Counted from the first letter of the stretch, positions 8,296 to 16,855 are shown. The stretch: 47,533 nt of DNA from Candidatus Rokuibacteriota bacterium (GCA_016184365.1 JACPCW010000130.1:1-47533), one strand, 5' to 3'. Notes: generated by a model from the sequence alone, not told the origin. Numbers and translations: made by a program.

Positions 8296-8340
8296 CCGAG
8301 CGTTGGGGGTCTGGGGGCCATTTCGGGGCCCCCAGTCAAA
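8296..8340. repeat. Dispersed hairpin element, copy B (convergent terminator)
   Basis: CCGAGCGTTGGGGGT is followed by a hairpin with arms CTGGGGGCC (8311-8319) and GGCCCCCAG (8327-8335). It matches copy A closely and inverted copy C in order and spacing. It sits between convergent genes and touches the stop codon of the leftward alcohol dehydrogenase. A bidirectional terminator role fits. Confidence 0.6.
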
Positions 8341-9439
8341 AGGTCACGACCGAGCGCGCGACCTCGCCGCGCTCGAGGGCGGCGTACGCCTCGTTGATCT
8401 CCTCGAAGGGATACGAGCGCGTCAGCAGCTCGTCGAGCTTGAGCTTCTTCGCGCGGTAGAGGTCGATCAGCATCGGGATGTCGTGGCGTGGACGCGCCGA
8501 GCCGTAGATCGAGCCGGTCAGCACGCGCTCCTCGAACACGAGCGACATCACCGGCACGGACACCTCGGCGGTGAAGGGGCTCACGCCCACGACGACCGCC
8601 ATGCCGCGCTTCGCGAGACAGTCGTACGCCTGCCGCATCGTCTTCGGCAGTCCGATGACTTCGAAGGCGTAGTCGACGCCGCGCCCGCCCGTGAGATCGC
8701 GGACCGCGGCGACCGGATCGCCCGACGAGGCGTTCACCGTGTGCGTCGCGCCGAACTGACGCGCGAAGTCGAGCTTCCGGTCGAGCAGGTCGACGGCGAT
8801 GATGCGCTCCGCGCCCGCGAGCGCCGCGCCCTGGACGACGTTGAGGCCGACGCCGCCGGTCCCGATGACGAGCACGCTCGATCCTGGCCGCACCTTCGCG
8901 CAGTTGAAGACGGCGCCGACGCCGGTGATGACGGCGCAGCCGAGGAGCGCCGCGCGGTCGAGCGGCAGGTCGTCCGGGATCTTCAGCACCGAGCGCTCCG
9001 GAATCACCGAATACGCCGAGAACGTCGACACGCCGTTGAAGTGCTTGATCTCCTTGCCGCCGAGCGTGAACCGGCTCGTGCCGTCGAGCAGCCGGCCGGT
9101 CCGCCGCACCTCGAGGCCCGCGGCGCAGAGCGCGGGCCGGCCGCCCGTGCAGTGCTCGCACTCGCCGCACGACACGCGCCAGAGCGGAATCACGTGATCG
9201 CCGGCGCGCACGGACGTGACGCCGGCCCCGACCTCCGCCACGACGCCCGCGCCTTCGTGCCCGAGGATCGCGGGCAGCGGCGCGGTCAGATGTCCGGTCA
9301 TCACGTGCAGGTCGCTGTGGCAGACGCCGCCCGCGGCCATGCGAACGAGCACCTCGCCGGCCTTCGGGGCCGCGACGTCGACGTCGTGGAGCTCGAGCTT
9401 CCGTCCGGCCTCGAAGAGCACCGCAGCGGTCGATTTCAT
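8336..9439 (-). CDS. Zn-dependent alcohol dehydrogenase (MDR family)
   Basis: A 367-aa NAD(P)-dependent medium-chain dehydrogenase that should oxidise an alcohol or thiol adduct to the aldehyde level. Catalytic zinc ligands are Cys40 (GGVCHSD), His61 (GHEGAG) and Cys168. Structural zinc cysteines are 91, 94, 97 and 105. The Rossmann motif GTGGVG is at 193-198, with an acidic residue near 217 suggesting NAD preference. It resembles the class III/NDMA- or mycothiol-type branch of long MDR enzymes. Its ATG overlaps the stop codon of the AtzE-like gene by four bases, so it belongs to the atzG-atzE operon and is translationally coupled. Confidence 0.9.
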   Translation of the reverse strand: MKSTAAVLFEAGRKLELHDVDVAAPKAGEVLVRMAAGGVCHSDLHVMTGHLTAPLPAILGHEGAGVVAEVGAGVTSVRAGDHVIPLWRVSCGECEHCTGGRPALCAAGLEVRRTGRLLDGTSRFTLGGKEIKHFNGVSTFSAYSVIPERSVLKIPDDLPLDRAALLGCAVITGVGAVFNCAKVRPGSSVLVIGTGGVGLNVVQGAALAGAERIIAVDLLDRKLDFARQFGATHTVNASSGDPVAAVRDLTGGRGVDYAFEVIGLPKTMRQAYDCLAKRGMAVVVGVSPFTAEVSVPVMSLVFEERVLTGSIYGSARPRHDIPMLIDLYRAKKLKLDELLTRSYPFEEINEAYAALERGEVARSVVTF

Positions 9440-10860
9440 CGCGACGATCCTTTCCCGGCCTCCATGGCCGGCACGGTCGGTATGCGAGCGGCGATGACGC
9501 CGCGTGCCTCGAGCCATGCGGCGACGCGCAGCAGATCGCCCTCGCGGCACGGCGCGGCGACGAGCTGGACGCCGAGCGGCAGCCCGGTCGCGCGCGCCAC
9601 GGGGACGCACAGCGACGGAACGCCGATGAACGAGAACGGACGCGTGTAGTGGCCGAGATGGCCGCGCGCGAACACGTCGACGCCGTCGACGACGGTGCGC
9701 GCGGTTCCGATGACCGGCGCGACGTACGGCGTCGCGGGAACGACGAGCACGTCGACCTCCTCGAACACCTCGCGCACGCGCTGCTGGAACCACCGGCGAA
9801 ACCGCTGCGCCTGCTGATAGGCGACGCCCGGGACCAGCGCGCCCGCGAGAAACCGCTCGCGCGTCATCGGATCGAAGTCCTTCGCCCGCCGGCGCAGGTC
9901 GGGCAGCCGAAGCGCCGACGATTCGACGGCGGTGATGACGGACGACGCGGGAACGGTGCGCGCGCATTCGGGAATGTCCACCTCGCGCGCGGCGCCGAGG
10001 GCCGCGGCCACGGTGGCGGCGTCGTCGAGCGCCTGCCGCTCGCCGCCGCGCTTGAAGTGGCCGGCGCCGGCGGCGATGCGCAGGCCGTCGATTCCGGCGC
10101 CGATGCGCGGAAGCACCGGCTCGCGCGCGCGATCGATCGAGATCGGATCGCCGGCGTCGTGGCCGTGCATCAGGTCGAACGCGAGCGCGAGGTCGCGCGT
10201 GGAGCGCGCGAGCGGACCGACGTGGTCGAGGCTCGGACAGAAGAGCTCCGTGCCGCCGCGCGAGATGCGCCCGTACGTCGGCTTGAGACCGAAGACGCCG
10301 CAGAGCGACGCCGGCACGCGGATCGATCCGTTCGTATCCGAGCCGAGCGCGAGCGGGACGAGGCCGGCGGCGACGGCGGCGCCGGAGCCGCCGGATGAGC
10401 CGCCGGGCGTGCGCGTCGTGTCGTGCGGATTGCGCGTGACGCCGTAGTGCGTGTTCTCGGTCGTGAACCCGTACGCGTACTCGTCCATGTTGAGCGCGCC
10501 GACCAGAATGGCGCCGGCGTCGCGCAACGCGCGCACCGCCGCGGCGTCGCGCACGGCGGCGGGCCGCTCGGCGTTGATCTTCGAGCCGGCGAGCGTCGTG
10601 AGACCGCGGACGTCGTAGAGGTTCTTCACCGCGAACGGCACACCGGCGAGCGGACCGGGGTCTTCGCCGCGGGCGAGCCGTTCGTCGATGCGCCGCGCGT
10701 CGGCGAGCGCGGCGTCGCGCAGGACCGCGGTGAAGCAGTTCAGCGCGGGATCCGTGGCCGCGATGCGGTCGAGGCATGCCGTCGCGATCGCGGTCGCCGT
10801 GGTGTCGCGCGCACGGACCGCGGCCGCGATGGCGGTGGCGTCGAGCGTCGCTTCGCTCAT
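9436..10860 (-). CDS. atzE: AtzE-like amidase (carboxybiuret hydrolase subunit family)
   Basis: A 474-aa amidase-signature enzyme with Lys79 (FAVKNLYD), Ser155 (PGGSSGGS) and Ser179 (SDTNGSI), the GatA numbering. The immediately upstream gene encodes an AtzG-like small subunit and overlaps it by four bases. AtzE and AtzG form a GatAC-like complex that deaminates 1-carboxybiuret in cyanuric acid breakdown; that is the known family role. No atzD or atzF is seen here, so the true substrate may be another amide. The alcohol dehydrogenase downstream overlaps its stop, giving a three-gene operon. Confidence 0.85.
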   Translation of the reverse strand: MSEATLDATAIAAAVRARDTTATAIATACLDRIAATDPALNCFTAVLRDAALADARRIDERLARGEDPGPLAGVPFAVKNLYDVRGLTTLAGSKINAERPAAVRDAAAVRALRDAGAILVGALNMDEYAYGFTTENTHYGVTRNPHDTTRTPGGSSGGSGAAVAAGLVPLALGSDTNGSIRVPASLCGVFGLKPTYGRISRGGTELFCPSLDHVGPLARSTRDLALAFDLMHGHDAGDPISIDRAREPVLPRIGAGIDGLRIAAGAGHFKRGGERQALDDAATVAAALGAAREVDIPECARTVPASSVITAVESSALRLPDLRRRAKDFDPMTRERFLAGALVPGVAYQQAQRFRRWFQQRVREVFEEVDVLVVPATPYVAPVIGTARTVVDGVDVFARGHLGHYTRPFSFIGVPSLCVPVARATGLPLGVQLVAAPCREGDLLRVAAWLEARGVIAARIPTVPAMEAGKGSSR

Positions 10861-11045
10861 GGCCGGAAGACGGGCGCGGCTTCGAGCGCGGCCGGCAGCT
10901 CGAACTCCGCGACGATCCGTGCCGCCTGCATCAGGCCGGCGAGGTTCTGGATGACGAGCGCGCGTGAGGCGGGATCGATCGGCAGCCCGAGCGTCTGCGC
11001 GGTGACGTCGACATAGGCCTCGAGCGCGGTCGGATCCGGCGTCAT
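10857..11045 (-). CDS. atzG: AtzG-like small subunit (DUF4089 family)
   Basis: A 62-aa, mostly helical protein starting MTPDPTALEA. It has the LGLPIDPASRALVIQNLAGLM core typical of DUF4089/AtzG proteins, which mimic GatC and stabilise AtzE. Its length and its overlap with the AtzE-like gene (ATGA junction at 10857-10860) support the pairing. ATG 11045 has GAGGG just upstream. It is the first gene of the leftward operon, divergent from the cyclase gene with 94 nt between. Confidence 0.8.
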   Translation of the reverse strand: MTPDPTALEAYVDVTAQTLGLPIDPASRALVIQNLAGLMQAARIVAEFELPAALEAAPVFRP

Positions 11046-11084
11046 ACGGCCCTCATGATACTCGCTGTAATTCCTTCACCCGGC

Positions 11085-11114
11085 TTGACACGCCGCCGCC
11101 ACGGTCACTATCGT
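11085..11114 (+). promoter_or_regulatory. Sigma70-type promoter for the cyclase gene
   Basis: A perfect -35 TTGACA (11085-11090), an 18-nt spacer and a -10-like TATCGT (11109-11114, 4 of 6 consensus bases). It would start transcription near 11121, leaving a short leader before the ATG at 11140. The call is by consensus match only. Confidence 0.55.
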
Positions 11115-11139
11115 CCGAGGTCTCGGAGTCCATAGCGGA

Positions 11140-14100
11140 ATGCAGTGTCCGGCCTGCCAGCAGGCAAACGTCGAGGGCGCGCACTTCTGCGCGTGGTGCG
11201 GTGGGCGGCTCAGCCTCGAGGGCGCCGACCCCGGACCTACGGCGCGGTTCTGTACCCATTGCGGTCAGGCGATCGCCGCCGTCGCGACCCGCGCCGCGCC
11301 CGGCGCGTACACGCCCAAGCATCTCGCCGATCGCATCCTCACGTCACGGACGGCCCTCGAAGGCGAGCGCAAGCAGGTGACCGTGCTGTTCGCCGACGTC
11401 GAGAACTTCACGCGCCTCGGCGAACGCCTCGACCCCGAGGTGCTGCACGAGGTGATGGACCGCGTCTTCGCGGTGCTCCTCGACGTCATCCACCGGTATG
11501 AGGGCACCGTGAACCAGTTCACGGGCGACGGGGTCATGGCGCTGTTCGGCGCGCCCATCGCGCTCGAAGACCACGCGCAGCGGGCGGTCGAGGCCGCGCT
11601 CGAAGTGCAGCGCACCATGGCGGCGAGCGCGGACGAGTTCCGCGGGGCGTTCGGCTCGGCGCCGGCGCTGCGCATCGGACTCAATACCGGCCGCGTCGTC
11701 GTGGGCAAGATCGGTGACGACCTCCGCATGGACTACACCGCGCAGGGCGATACCGTGAACCTCGCCGCGCGCCTGCAGGCGCTCGCCGATACCGGCACCG
11801 TCGCGATGTCCGCGGCGACGCAGCACCTGGTGGCGAACACCGTCGAGAGTCTGCCGCTCGGCGTCCACAAGGTGAAAAACCGCGAGGAGCCGGTGGAAGT
11901 CTTTCGTCCCGTGCGCCTCCGCGCGCGGGGCGGTACGGAGGCGCGGCTCGCGCCGTTCGTGGATCGCGACGTGGAGAGCGCGTGCCTGCTCGGCCTGCTC
12001 TCCGACGTTCGCGCGGGCCGGTCGCGCTCGGTCGTCGTCGTCGCGGAAGCCGGCGTCGGGAAATCGCGGCTGCTCCTCGAGGTGCGGCAGCGCGCCGACG
12101 ACGGACAGATGCGCTGGTTCGTCGGCCATGCCGTACCGTACGGCCGGGCGACGCCGTATCGACCGATCATCGATGCCCTCCGCGCGCTCTTCGGACTCTT
12201 CGACGGTGACCCGGGCGCGGTCGCCGCCGACAAGGTGGACGCGCGGCTCGCCGAGCTCGGTGACGAGGCGCGCGCGGTCGGTCCCGCGTTGCGCTGGCTC
12301 CTCGGCGCGGGCGAGCCGGATCCGACGCTGGCGATCCTGTCCGGCGGCGACCGCAAGGCGGCCATCACGCACGCGCTCGACGTGCTGCTGCGTCGCGTCG
12401 GACGCGAGACGCCGCACGTGTTCGTGTTCGAGGCGTGCCAGTGGCTCGATCGCGCGACCGAGGAATACCTCGAAGGCGCGGTGCGACGCATCGAGACCGG
12501 CATGCTGATGTTCGTGTTCACGTGCCGGCCGGACGAGGCCGGACGCGCCGCGCTGACGGTGCCGGGCGAGCGGCTCATCCTGCGTCCGCTGGCGCCGGCG
12601 GATGCGCGCGCGCTGGTCATCGCGCTCGCGCCCGCGATGTCCGCCGACGTGTTGACGCTCGTCGCCGACCGCACCGGCGGGAACCCCCTCTTCCTCGAGG
12701 AAGTGACGCGCACCGTGGTCGAGACCGGCAGCGCGCGCATTCCGCCCACCGTCGAAGACGTGCTGATGGCGCGCATCGATCGGCTGCAGCCGGGCGTGAA
12801 GAGCGTGCTGCAGACGACCTCGGTCATCGGGCGCGCGTTCTCGCGCGCGCTGCTCGGCCGGGTGGTCGACGACGCCTCGAATCTCGACCCCGTGCTCGAG
12901 TCGCTCGTCGACTTCGGGTTGATCCAGCCGCCGGCCGCCGGCGACGTGTACACCTGCGAGCAGCCGCTGATCCACGAGGTCACGTACGAGGGGCTGCTGC
13001 ACCAGCATCGGAAGATCCTCCACCGCCGCATCGGCGAGACGCTCGAGTCGATGCATGCCGGGCGCCTCGGCGACCACGTGGAAGATCTCGCGCGCCACTT
13101 CGCGCGCGCCGAGGACTGGGCGCGCGCCGTGACGTATCACCGTGAAGCCGGACGGAAGGCCGCCGCGCTCGCCGCAAACGCGCAGGCGGCGCGCTGGTTC
13201 GAGCGCGCGCTCGAGCTCCTCGGGCGGCTGCCGGAGGACGTCGAGCGATCGCGGCTCACGATCGAGCTGCAGCTCGACCTCTGCCGCGCAAAATTCCAGC
13301 TCGGGCAGCTCGACGACGTCCTGCGGCTCGCGCGCGAGGCGGAATCGCTCGCGCTGCGCGCGAACGACCCGTCGCGGCTCGGACAGGTCTACGCGTACGT
13401 CAGCAACTATCACTATATGAAAGGCGAGCCGGACCTGGCGATCCGGTACGGCCACCAGTGCCTCGGGCTCGGAGACGTCCCCGAGCTGGTGCCGCCGCGC
13501 CGCGCGGCGCGGCAGTACCTCGGCACGAGCTATCACGCCCTGGGCGAATACCCGATGGCGGAAGAGATCCTGTCCGATCAGCTCCGCGATCTCGAAGCGA
13601 CCGAGGATGTGGCGTCCGTCGGGCCGGTGAACCTTGCGTACGTCTCCTCCGCCGCGTGGCTCGCGTTCACGTACCTCGAGATCGGCGACTTCCCGCGCGC
13701 GCACGAAGCCGCCGCCCGCGCGACCTGCGCGGCGACGACGGCCGGGCATCCCTATGCGCGGGCCATCGCCGCCGCGTTCGCGGGGCTGGTCCACCATGCG
13801 CGCGGCGACGTCGCCGAAGCGCTGCCGGCGTTCGAGACCAGCTTCCATCTCTGCGCCGAGCACCAGCTCGAAGTCTGGCGTCCGGTCGCCGGCTCGCTGC
13901 TCGGCCACGCGCTCGTCGCGCTCGGCAAGGCGGATCGCGGGCTCGACCTGCTCTGGCAGTCGACGGCGCTCACGGAGCGGCTCGGCGTGCAGGCCTATCG
14001 AGCGCTCTGGATCGGATTGCTCGCCGAGGCGCTCCTCGTGAACGGGCAGACGGCGCAGGCGGTGGAGATCGCGGAGCGCGCGCTGGTGCTCGCGACGAAC

Positions 14101-14400
14101 ACGAAGGAGAGCGGCAATCACACGCGGGCGCTCGCGCTGCTCGGCCGCGCATCCATCCAGCTCGGGCCGCGTGGCGTCGAGCACGCGCACGAATACCTCC
14201 GGCAGGCGCTCGAGCAGGCCGAGCGGCTCCGCATGCGGCCGCTCGTGGCCCACTGCTATCACGCGCTGAGCGCGCTCGCGCGGAAGCAGGGCGACGACGG
14301 CCGGGCGGCAGGCTTCATGGACACGGCGTGCACGCTCGCGCAGGAACTCGGCATGCGGTTCTGGTGGGAGCGCGACTCCGGCGACGGACGGAACGCCTGA
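11140..14400 (+). CDS. Zinc-ribbon adenylate/guanylate cyclase with AAA and TPR domains
   Basis: A 1086-aa multidomain signalling protein. Two Cys-x2-Cys zinc-ribbon knuckles lie in the first 50 residues (CPACQQ, CAWCGG, FCTHCG). A class III nucleotide cyclase domain spans about 83-250, with metal-binding Asp in FADVENF, a second metal Asp in FTGDGVMALFG and the QGDTVNLAARL signature. An AAA/STAND ATPase follows, with Walker A AEAGVGKSR at about 303-311. Helical TPR-like repeats occupy roughly 600-1060. The family makes cAMP or cGMP and is thought to respond to partners bound by the ATPase/TPR parts. It has its own promoter and no operon partner; two tRNAs follow. Confidence 0.92.
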   Translation: MQCPACQQANVEGAHFCAWCGGRLSLEGADPGPTARFCTHCGQAIAAVATRAAPGAYTPKHLADRILTSRTALEGERKQVTVLFADVENFTRLGERLDPEVLHEVMDRVFAVLLDVIHRYEGTVNQFTGDGVMALFGAPIALEDHAQRAVEAALEVQRTMAASADEFRGAFGSAPALRIGLNTGRVVVGKIGDDLRMDYTAQGDTVNLAARLQALADTGTVAMSAATQHLVANTVESLPLGVHKVKNREEPVEVFRPVRLRARGGTEARLAPFVDRDVESACLLGLLSDVRAGRSRSVVVVAEAGVGKSRLLLEVRQRADDGQMRWFVGHAVPYGRATPYRPIIDALRALFGLFDGDPGAVAADKVDARLAELGDEARAVGPALRWLLGAGEPDPTLAILSGGDRKAAITHALDVLLRRVGRETPHVFVFEACQWLDRATEEYLEGAVRRIETGMLMFVFTCRPDEAGRAALTVPGERLILRPLAPADARALVIALAPAMSADVLTLVADRTGGNPLFLEEVTRTVVETGSARIPPTVEDVLMARIDRLQPGVKSVLQTTSVIGRAFSRALLGRVVDDASNLDPVLESLVDFGLIQPPAAGDVYTCEQPLIHEVTYEGLLHQHRKILHRRIGETLESMHAGRLGDHVEDLARHFARAEDWARAVTYHREAGRKAAALAANAQAARWFERALELLGRLPEDVERSRLTIELQLDLCRAKFQLGQLDDVLRLAREAESLALRANDPSRLGQVYAYVSNYHYMKGEPDLAIRYGHQCLGLGDVPELVPPRRAARQYLGTSYHALGEYPMAEEILSDQLRDLEATEDVASVGPVNLAYVSSAAWLAFTYLEIGDFPRAHEAAARATCAATTAGHPYARAIAAAFAGLVHHARGDVAEALPAFETSFHLCAEHQLEVWRPVAGSLLGHALVALGKADRGLDLLWQSTALTERLGVQAYRALWIGLLAEALLVNGQTAQAVEIAERALVLATNTKESGNHTRALALLGRASIQLGPRGVEHAHEYLRQALEQAERLRMRPLVAHCYHALSALARKQGDDGRAAGFMDTACTLAQELGMRFWWERDSGDGRNA

Positions 14401-14435
14401 CGCCGCGCGTGTATACTACGGACGCTTTTGCCGTT

Positions 14436-14530
14436 GGAGAGGTGGCCGAGTCGGCCGAAGGCAGCCGCCTGCTAAGCGGTTACCCGGGCCAAAACCTGGG
14501 TCCAGGGTTCGAATCCCTGCCTCTCCGCCA
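14436..14530 (+). tRNA. tRNA-Ser(GCU)
   Basis: A class II tRNA: acceptor GGAGAGG/CCTCTCC, anticodon loop CTGCTAA with anticodon GCT at 14471-14473, a long variable arm containing CCCGGGCC...CCTGGG, a GGTTCGAATCC T-arm and an encoded CCA. A TATACT box at 14412-14417 could be its -10, though no matching -35 was found. tRNA-Arg follows four bases later. Confidence 0.96.
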
Positions 14531-14534
14531 ACGC

Positions 14535-14611
14535 GCGCCCTTAGCTCAGTTGGATAGAGCGTCGGACTACGAATCCGAAGGTCGGGAGTTCGAATCTCTC
14601 AGGGCGCACCA
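14535..14611 (+). tRNA. tRNA-Arg(ACG)
   Basis: The acceptor GCGCCCT pairs with AGGGCGC. The anticodon loop CTACGAA carries ACG at 14569-14571, and CCA is encoded. A34 of this tRNA is the known substrate of TadA, whose gene lies 2.6 kb downstream. The part from the anticodon loop to just past the CCA (14567-14612) is duplicated at 17044-17089, making this tRNA the likely attachment site of the insert between them. Confidence 0.96.
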
Positions 14612-14612
14612 C
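14567..14612 (+). repeat. Direct repeat, proximal copy (putative attL in tRNA-Arg)
   Basis: A 46-nt stretch from the anticodon loop of tRNA-Arg(ACG) through CCA plus one base. It matches 17044-17089 at 44 of 46 positions. Starting in the anticodon loop and ending at the tRNA 3' end is the usual footprint of tyrosine-integrase insertion. This copy keeps the tRNA intact. Confidence 0.65.
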
Positions 14613-14634
14613 TACTCAACCCGCCCCGGCCGCT

Positions 14635-14656
14635 GAGGCTGGGAGGCCCAGCGCCT
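14635..14656 (+). terminator. Terminator-like hairpin after the tRNA pair
   Basis: GCTGGG-AGG-CCCAGC (14638-14652), extended by GAGG/CCTC on the flanks with a small bulge, lies about 25 nt after tRNA-Arg. There is no T tract. The remaining sequence up to 14754 holds no gene I can support. Confidence 0.4.
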
Positions 14657-14754
14657 CCACGGCCGGTGGCCGGGGGCCGGGTGCCGCGCGGCGGCTATCG
14701 GGCGAGTTGGGGGCCGACGTCGACCGGGAAGAGGTCGTCGACGCTGCCGGCGGG

Positions 14755-14943
14755 CTAGCACCCGTTCAGGCACGCCTGACTGCAGGTCGGAGCGGGCTCG
14801 GACGACGCGCGGAGATCGCTTTCCGCGACCCGTCGGCAGCCTAGCACCTCGAACTGGACGCAGCACTCCTGAAAGGGCAGGACGCGGCAGATGCGTCCCT
14901 TCTCCCCGGTCGCGATCAGCTCCACGGGCTCGCCGACGGTCAT
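14755..14943 (-). CDS. Small Cys-rich protein, unknown
   Basis: A 62-aa protein starting MTVGEPVELIATG, with seven cysteines including a CC pair and a C-terminal CSQACLNGC cluster. The first half (VELIATGEKGRICRVLPF) looks like a small SH3/KOW-type barrel strand pattern, but I do not recognise a family. The cysteines could bind metal or form disulfides; no signal peptide is present. A strong GGAGGG ribosome site precedes the ATG, which overlaps the stop of the upstream lipoprotein gene (ATGA). It is the last of three coupled leftward genes in the tRNA-bounded insert. Confidence 0.6.
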   Translation of the reverse strand: MTVGEPVELIATGEKGRICRVLPFQECCVQFEVLGCRRVAESDLRASSEPAPTCSQACLNGC

Positions 14944-16142
14944 CGCGTCCCTCCTTGGAGAGGACCCAGATTCAATCGCGGCTTGTGGGCGCCGTACGTC
15001 GCCGCGATCGCGTCGATCGCGGCCTTCCGTTCCGCGTCGGTGCCGGCCAGCTTCGGCTGCTCGCGGATGATCGCGAGCCCGATCGTGACGAGCGCCGACC
15101 GGTAGTCCTGCAGCCTCGCGTCTCGCAGGGCGGCGGCCTCCTGGACGGCGGCGAGGCGCGCGGAGCTGTCGGCCAGAGCGGTTCCCGCTGCCGCAGGCTG
15201 TGCGCCCCCGCCGGTCGCCGGCTGGGCGCCCCCCACGGACGGCGGCTTGATCGGCACGCCCGAGAGCTGGGCGGCGAGAACCAGGGACTGGACGGTCATC
15301 TTCGAGATCGCACGGACGACGTCGCTCGGATCGAACGTGAGGCCCTTCAGCGTGAAGTCCCCCAGGTCGACCATCTTGATCGCCACGTTGAGGTTCCCGA
15401 GCTGGCCGGTCCCGAAGGCTTCGTTGAATCGAGGCGACCACTTCTCGTCCGCCGCGGCGGCCACCGCGTAGGCATACGGCGATTCCACGATGCCTTGGCC
15501 GGCGATGAGCGACTTGCGGGCGTCGTGAAGGGCGCCGGCGGATTGCGCGACGTCCTTTGCCACGGCGGTCCGCGCGTCGGCGACCCGCGGAAGGTCCGTT
15601 CGGCTCCTCTCCAGCAGCGACCCCACGTCGTCGCGCACCACCTTGTCGACGTTCTCCAGCCGGATCTGCCGCTCGCGCAGCGCGACGACGAGGGCCGCGA
15701 GCGTCGCAGGCCGATCGGCGGCGGAGTCGCTCGCGAGTTTCTGGTTCAGCCGCCTGATGCGGCCGTTGATCGCCGCGACCTCCGTGTGCTCCCGCCGGTA
15801 GAAGGGCCCGCGCGTCGCGCTGAAGTTGCTGTTCAGGCCCTGCGCGATCCGCGCGAGCCCCTGCCCCGCGGCGCCACCGAGCGTGGAAGCTTCCGCCTGG
15901 TACTCGGCGACGAGCTTGGCGACGAGGCCGTAATGCGCGTTCTGGAGATCGTCGAAGCGCGCCTTCAACGCCTCGTCGGACTGCGCGAGCACGCCGGGGA
16001 GGGAATCGCGCAGCAGCAGGCGGTCGAGCTCCGACTCGACCACCGCGGGCTCGAGGACGTCGACCTTCACGCGAAGCGATCCGCATCCGGCCAGCAGGAG
16101 ACCGGCGGCGAGCGCACCGAGCGCGACCGTGGAGCGTCTCAT
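14940..16142 (-). CDS. Predicted lipoprotein, unknown (400 aa)
   Basis: The N-terminus MRRSTVALGALAAGLLLAGCGS is a textbook lipoprotein signal with lipobox LAGC (lipidated Cys at about residue 20). The mature part is helical and Ala/Leu/Arg-rich. A Gly/Pro/Ala linker near 325-340 (GGGAQPAAAGT) separates a large helical domain from a short C-terminal helical segment. No known domain is recognised. ATG 16142 has GGGAG seven bases upstream and overlaps the preceding lipoprotein stop codon by four bases; a longer in-frame start upstream would disrupt the signal. It probably works with its two coupled neighbours at the cell envelope. Confidence 0.7.
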   Translation of the reverse strand: MRRSTVALGALAAGLLLAGCGSLRVKVDVLEPAVVESELDRLLLRDSLPGVLAQSDEALKARFDDLQNAHYGLVAKLVAEYQAEASTLGGAAGQGLARIAQGLNSNFSATRGPFYRREHTEVAAINGRIRRLNQKLASDSAADRPATLAALVVALRERQIRLENVDKVVRDDVGSLLERSRTDLPRVADARTAVAKDVAQSAGALHDARKSLIAGQGIVESPYAYAVAAAADEKWSPRFNEAFGTGQLGNLNVAIKMVDLGDFTLKGLTFDPSDVVRAISKMTVQSLVLAAQLSGVPIKPPSVGGAQPATGGGAQPAAAGTALADSSARLAAVQEAAALRDARLQDYRSALVTIGLAIIREQPKLAGTDAERKAAIDAIAATYGAHKPRLNLGPLQGGTR

Positions 16143-16855
16143 CGCCGTTCTCCCGACACGGCCATGGCGCGGAACCAAGTCTCCGCCTCCTTGATGGTCG
16201 CGAACGACTGCGTCGAGCCCAGCGCGGCGGCGAGCGCGTTCAGGACCCGGACGTAGGCATCTTCCGCCGGCTTCGAGGCAGGCGCCGTGTTCGGCGGCAC
16301 GGCGGGCGGCATCGCGGCGAACAGGCGCTCGAGCTCGGCCGCCACGGCCGCCGTGCGATCGATCTCCGGCGCGAACCGGGCATCGGAGCGCCGAGCTTCC
16401 TGCAGCTCCCGTCGGTTCAGGAGGTTGGTCAGCGTGTCCGCCACGATCTGGCTCTCGGTGAACTGGCCGATGGCGTCGGTGACAGCCTTCGCGTTCGTGC
16501 TCAGGATCATGACGAGGCCGCCCTTCTTGTCCTCGGGCGACAGCGGCTTGAGCTTCTCCGTTCCGCCGGGCTCCACCATGTCCTGCTCGAACAGCCTGAG
16601 CCGCTCGCCGGTCTTGATCTCGTTGAAGAAGAGGTCCACGGCCCGCTCGTCGTAGTAACCGGCGATGTAGCGCGCGGCGCTCATGACCGCATAGCCGTCG
16701 ACCCGGACGCGGAAGTAGTTCGTGGCGCGTCCGGACCTGTTGCTGACCGACTGGAAGTAATGGTCTTCTCGAAACCGCGTGACGCAGCCGCTCAGCAGCG
16801 GGAGCAGCGTGACCAGCAGGGCGTAGACCGCCAACTCACAGCGCCGCGATCCCAT
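16139..16855 (-). CDS. Predicted lipoprotein, unknown (238 aa)
   Basis: Signal MGSRRCELAVYALLVTLLPLL ends in the lipobox LLSGC, predicting export and lipidation. The mature protein begins VTRFREDHYFQSVSN and contains a mixed alpha/beta region (NYFRVRVDGYAVMSAARYIAGY), then helical segments. No known family is recognised. ATG 16855 has GAGGAGG seven bases upstream, and longer in-frame starts lack this. It is the first gene of the three-gene leftward operon inside the tRNA-Arg-bounded insert. About 190 nt upstream lies the distal repeat copy. Co-translation with the second lipoprotein suggests a shared envelope complex, which is inference. Confidence 0.7.
   Translation of the reverse strand: MGSRRCELAVYALLVTLLPLLSGCVTRFREDHYFQSVSNRSGRATNYFRVRVDGYAVMSAARYIAGYYDERAVDLFFNEIKTGERLRLFEQDMVEPGGTEKLKPLSPEDKKGGLVMILSTNAKAVTDAIGQFTESQIVADTLTNLLNRRELQEARRSDARFAPEIDRTAAVAAELERLFAAMPPAVPPNTAPASKPAEDAYVRVLNALAAALGSTQSFATIKEAETWFRAMAVSGERR

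Noticed and set aside
8336-10777. A very long leftward open frame (813 codons) covering the amidase and alcohol dehydrogenase genes
   Set aside because: Its first half is an out-of-frame shadow of the AtzE-like gene (Arg/Ala-rich, no motifs); only the last 367 codons are a real gene, starting at 9439.
11344-14262. A 972-codon leftward frame antisense to the cyclase gene
   Set aside because: Composition is typical of a reversed GC-rich coding frame, with no domain or ribosome site; the plus-strand cyclase has clear catalytic motifs.
14389-14417. Full sigma70 promoter for tRNA-Ser(GCU)
   Set aside because: TATACT at 14412-14417 is a good -10 but no -35-like hexamer occurs at 16-18 nt spacing.
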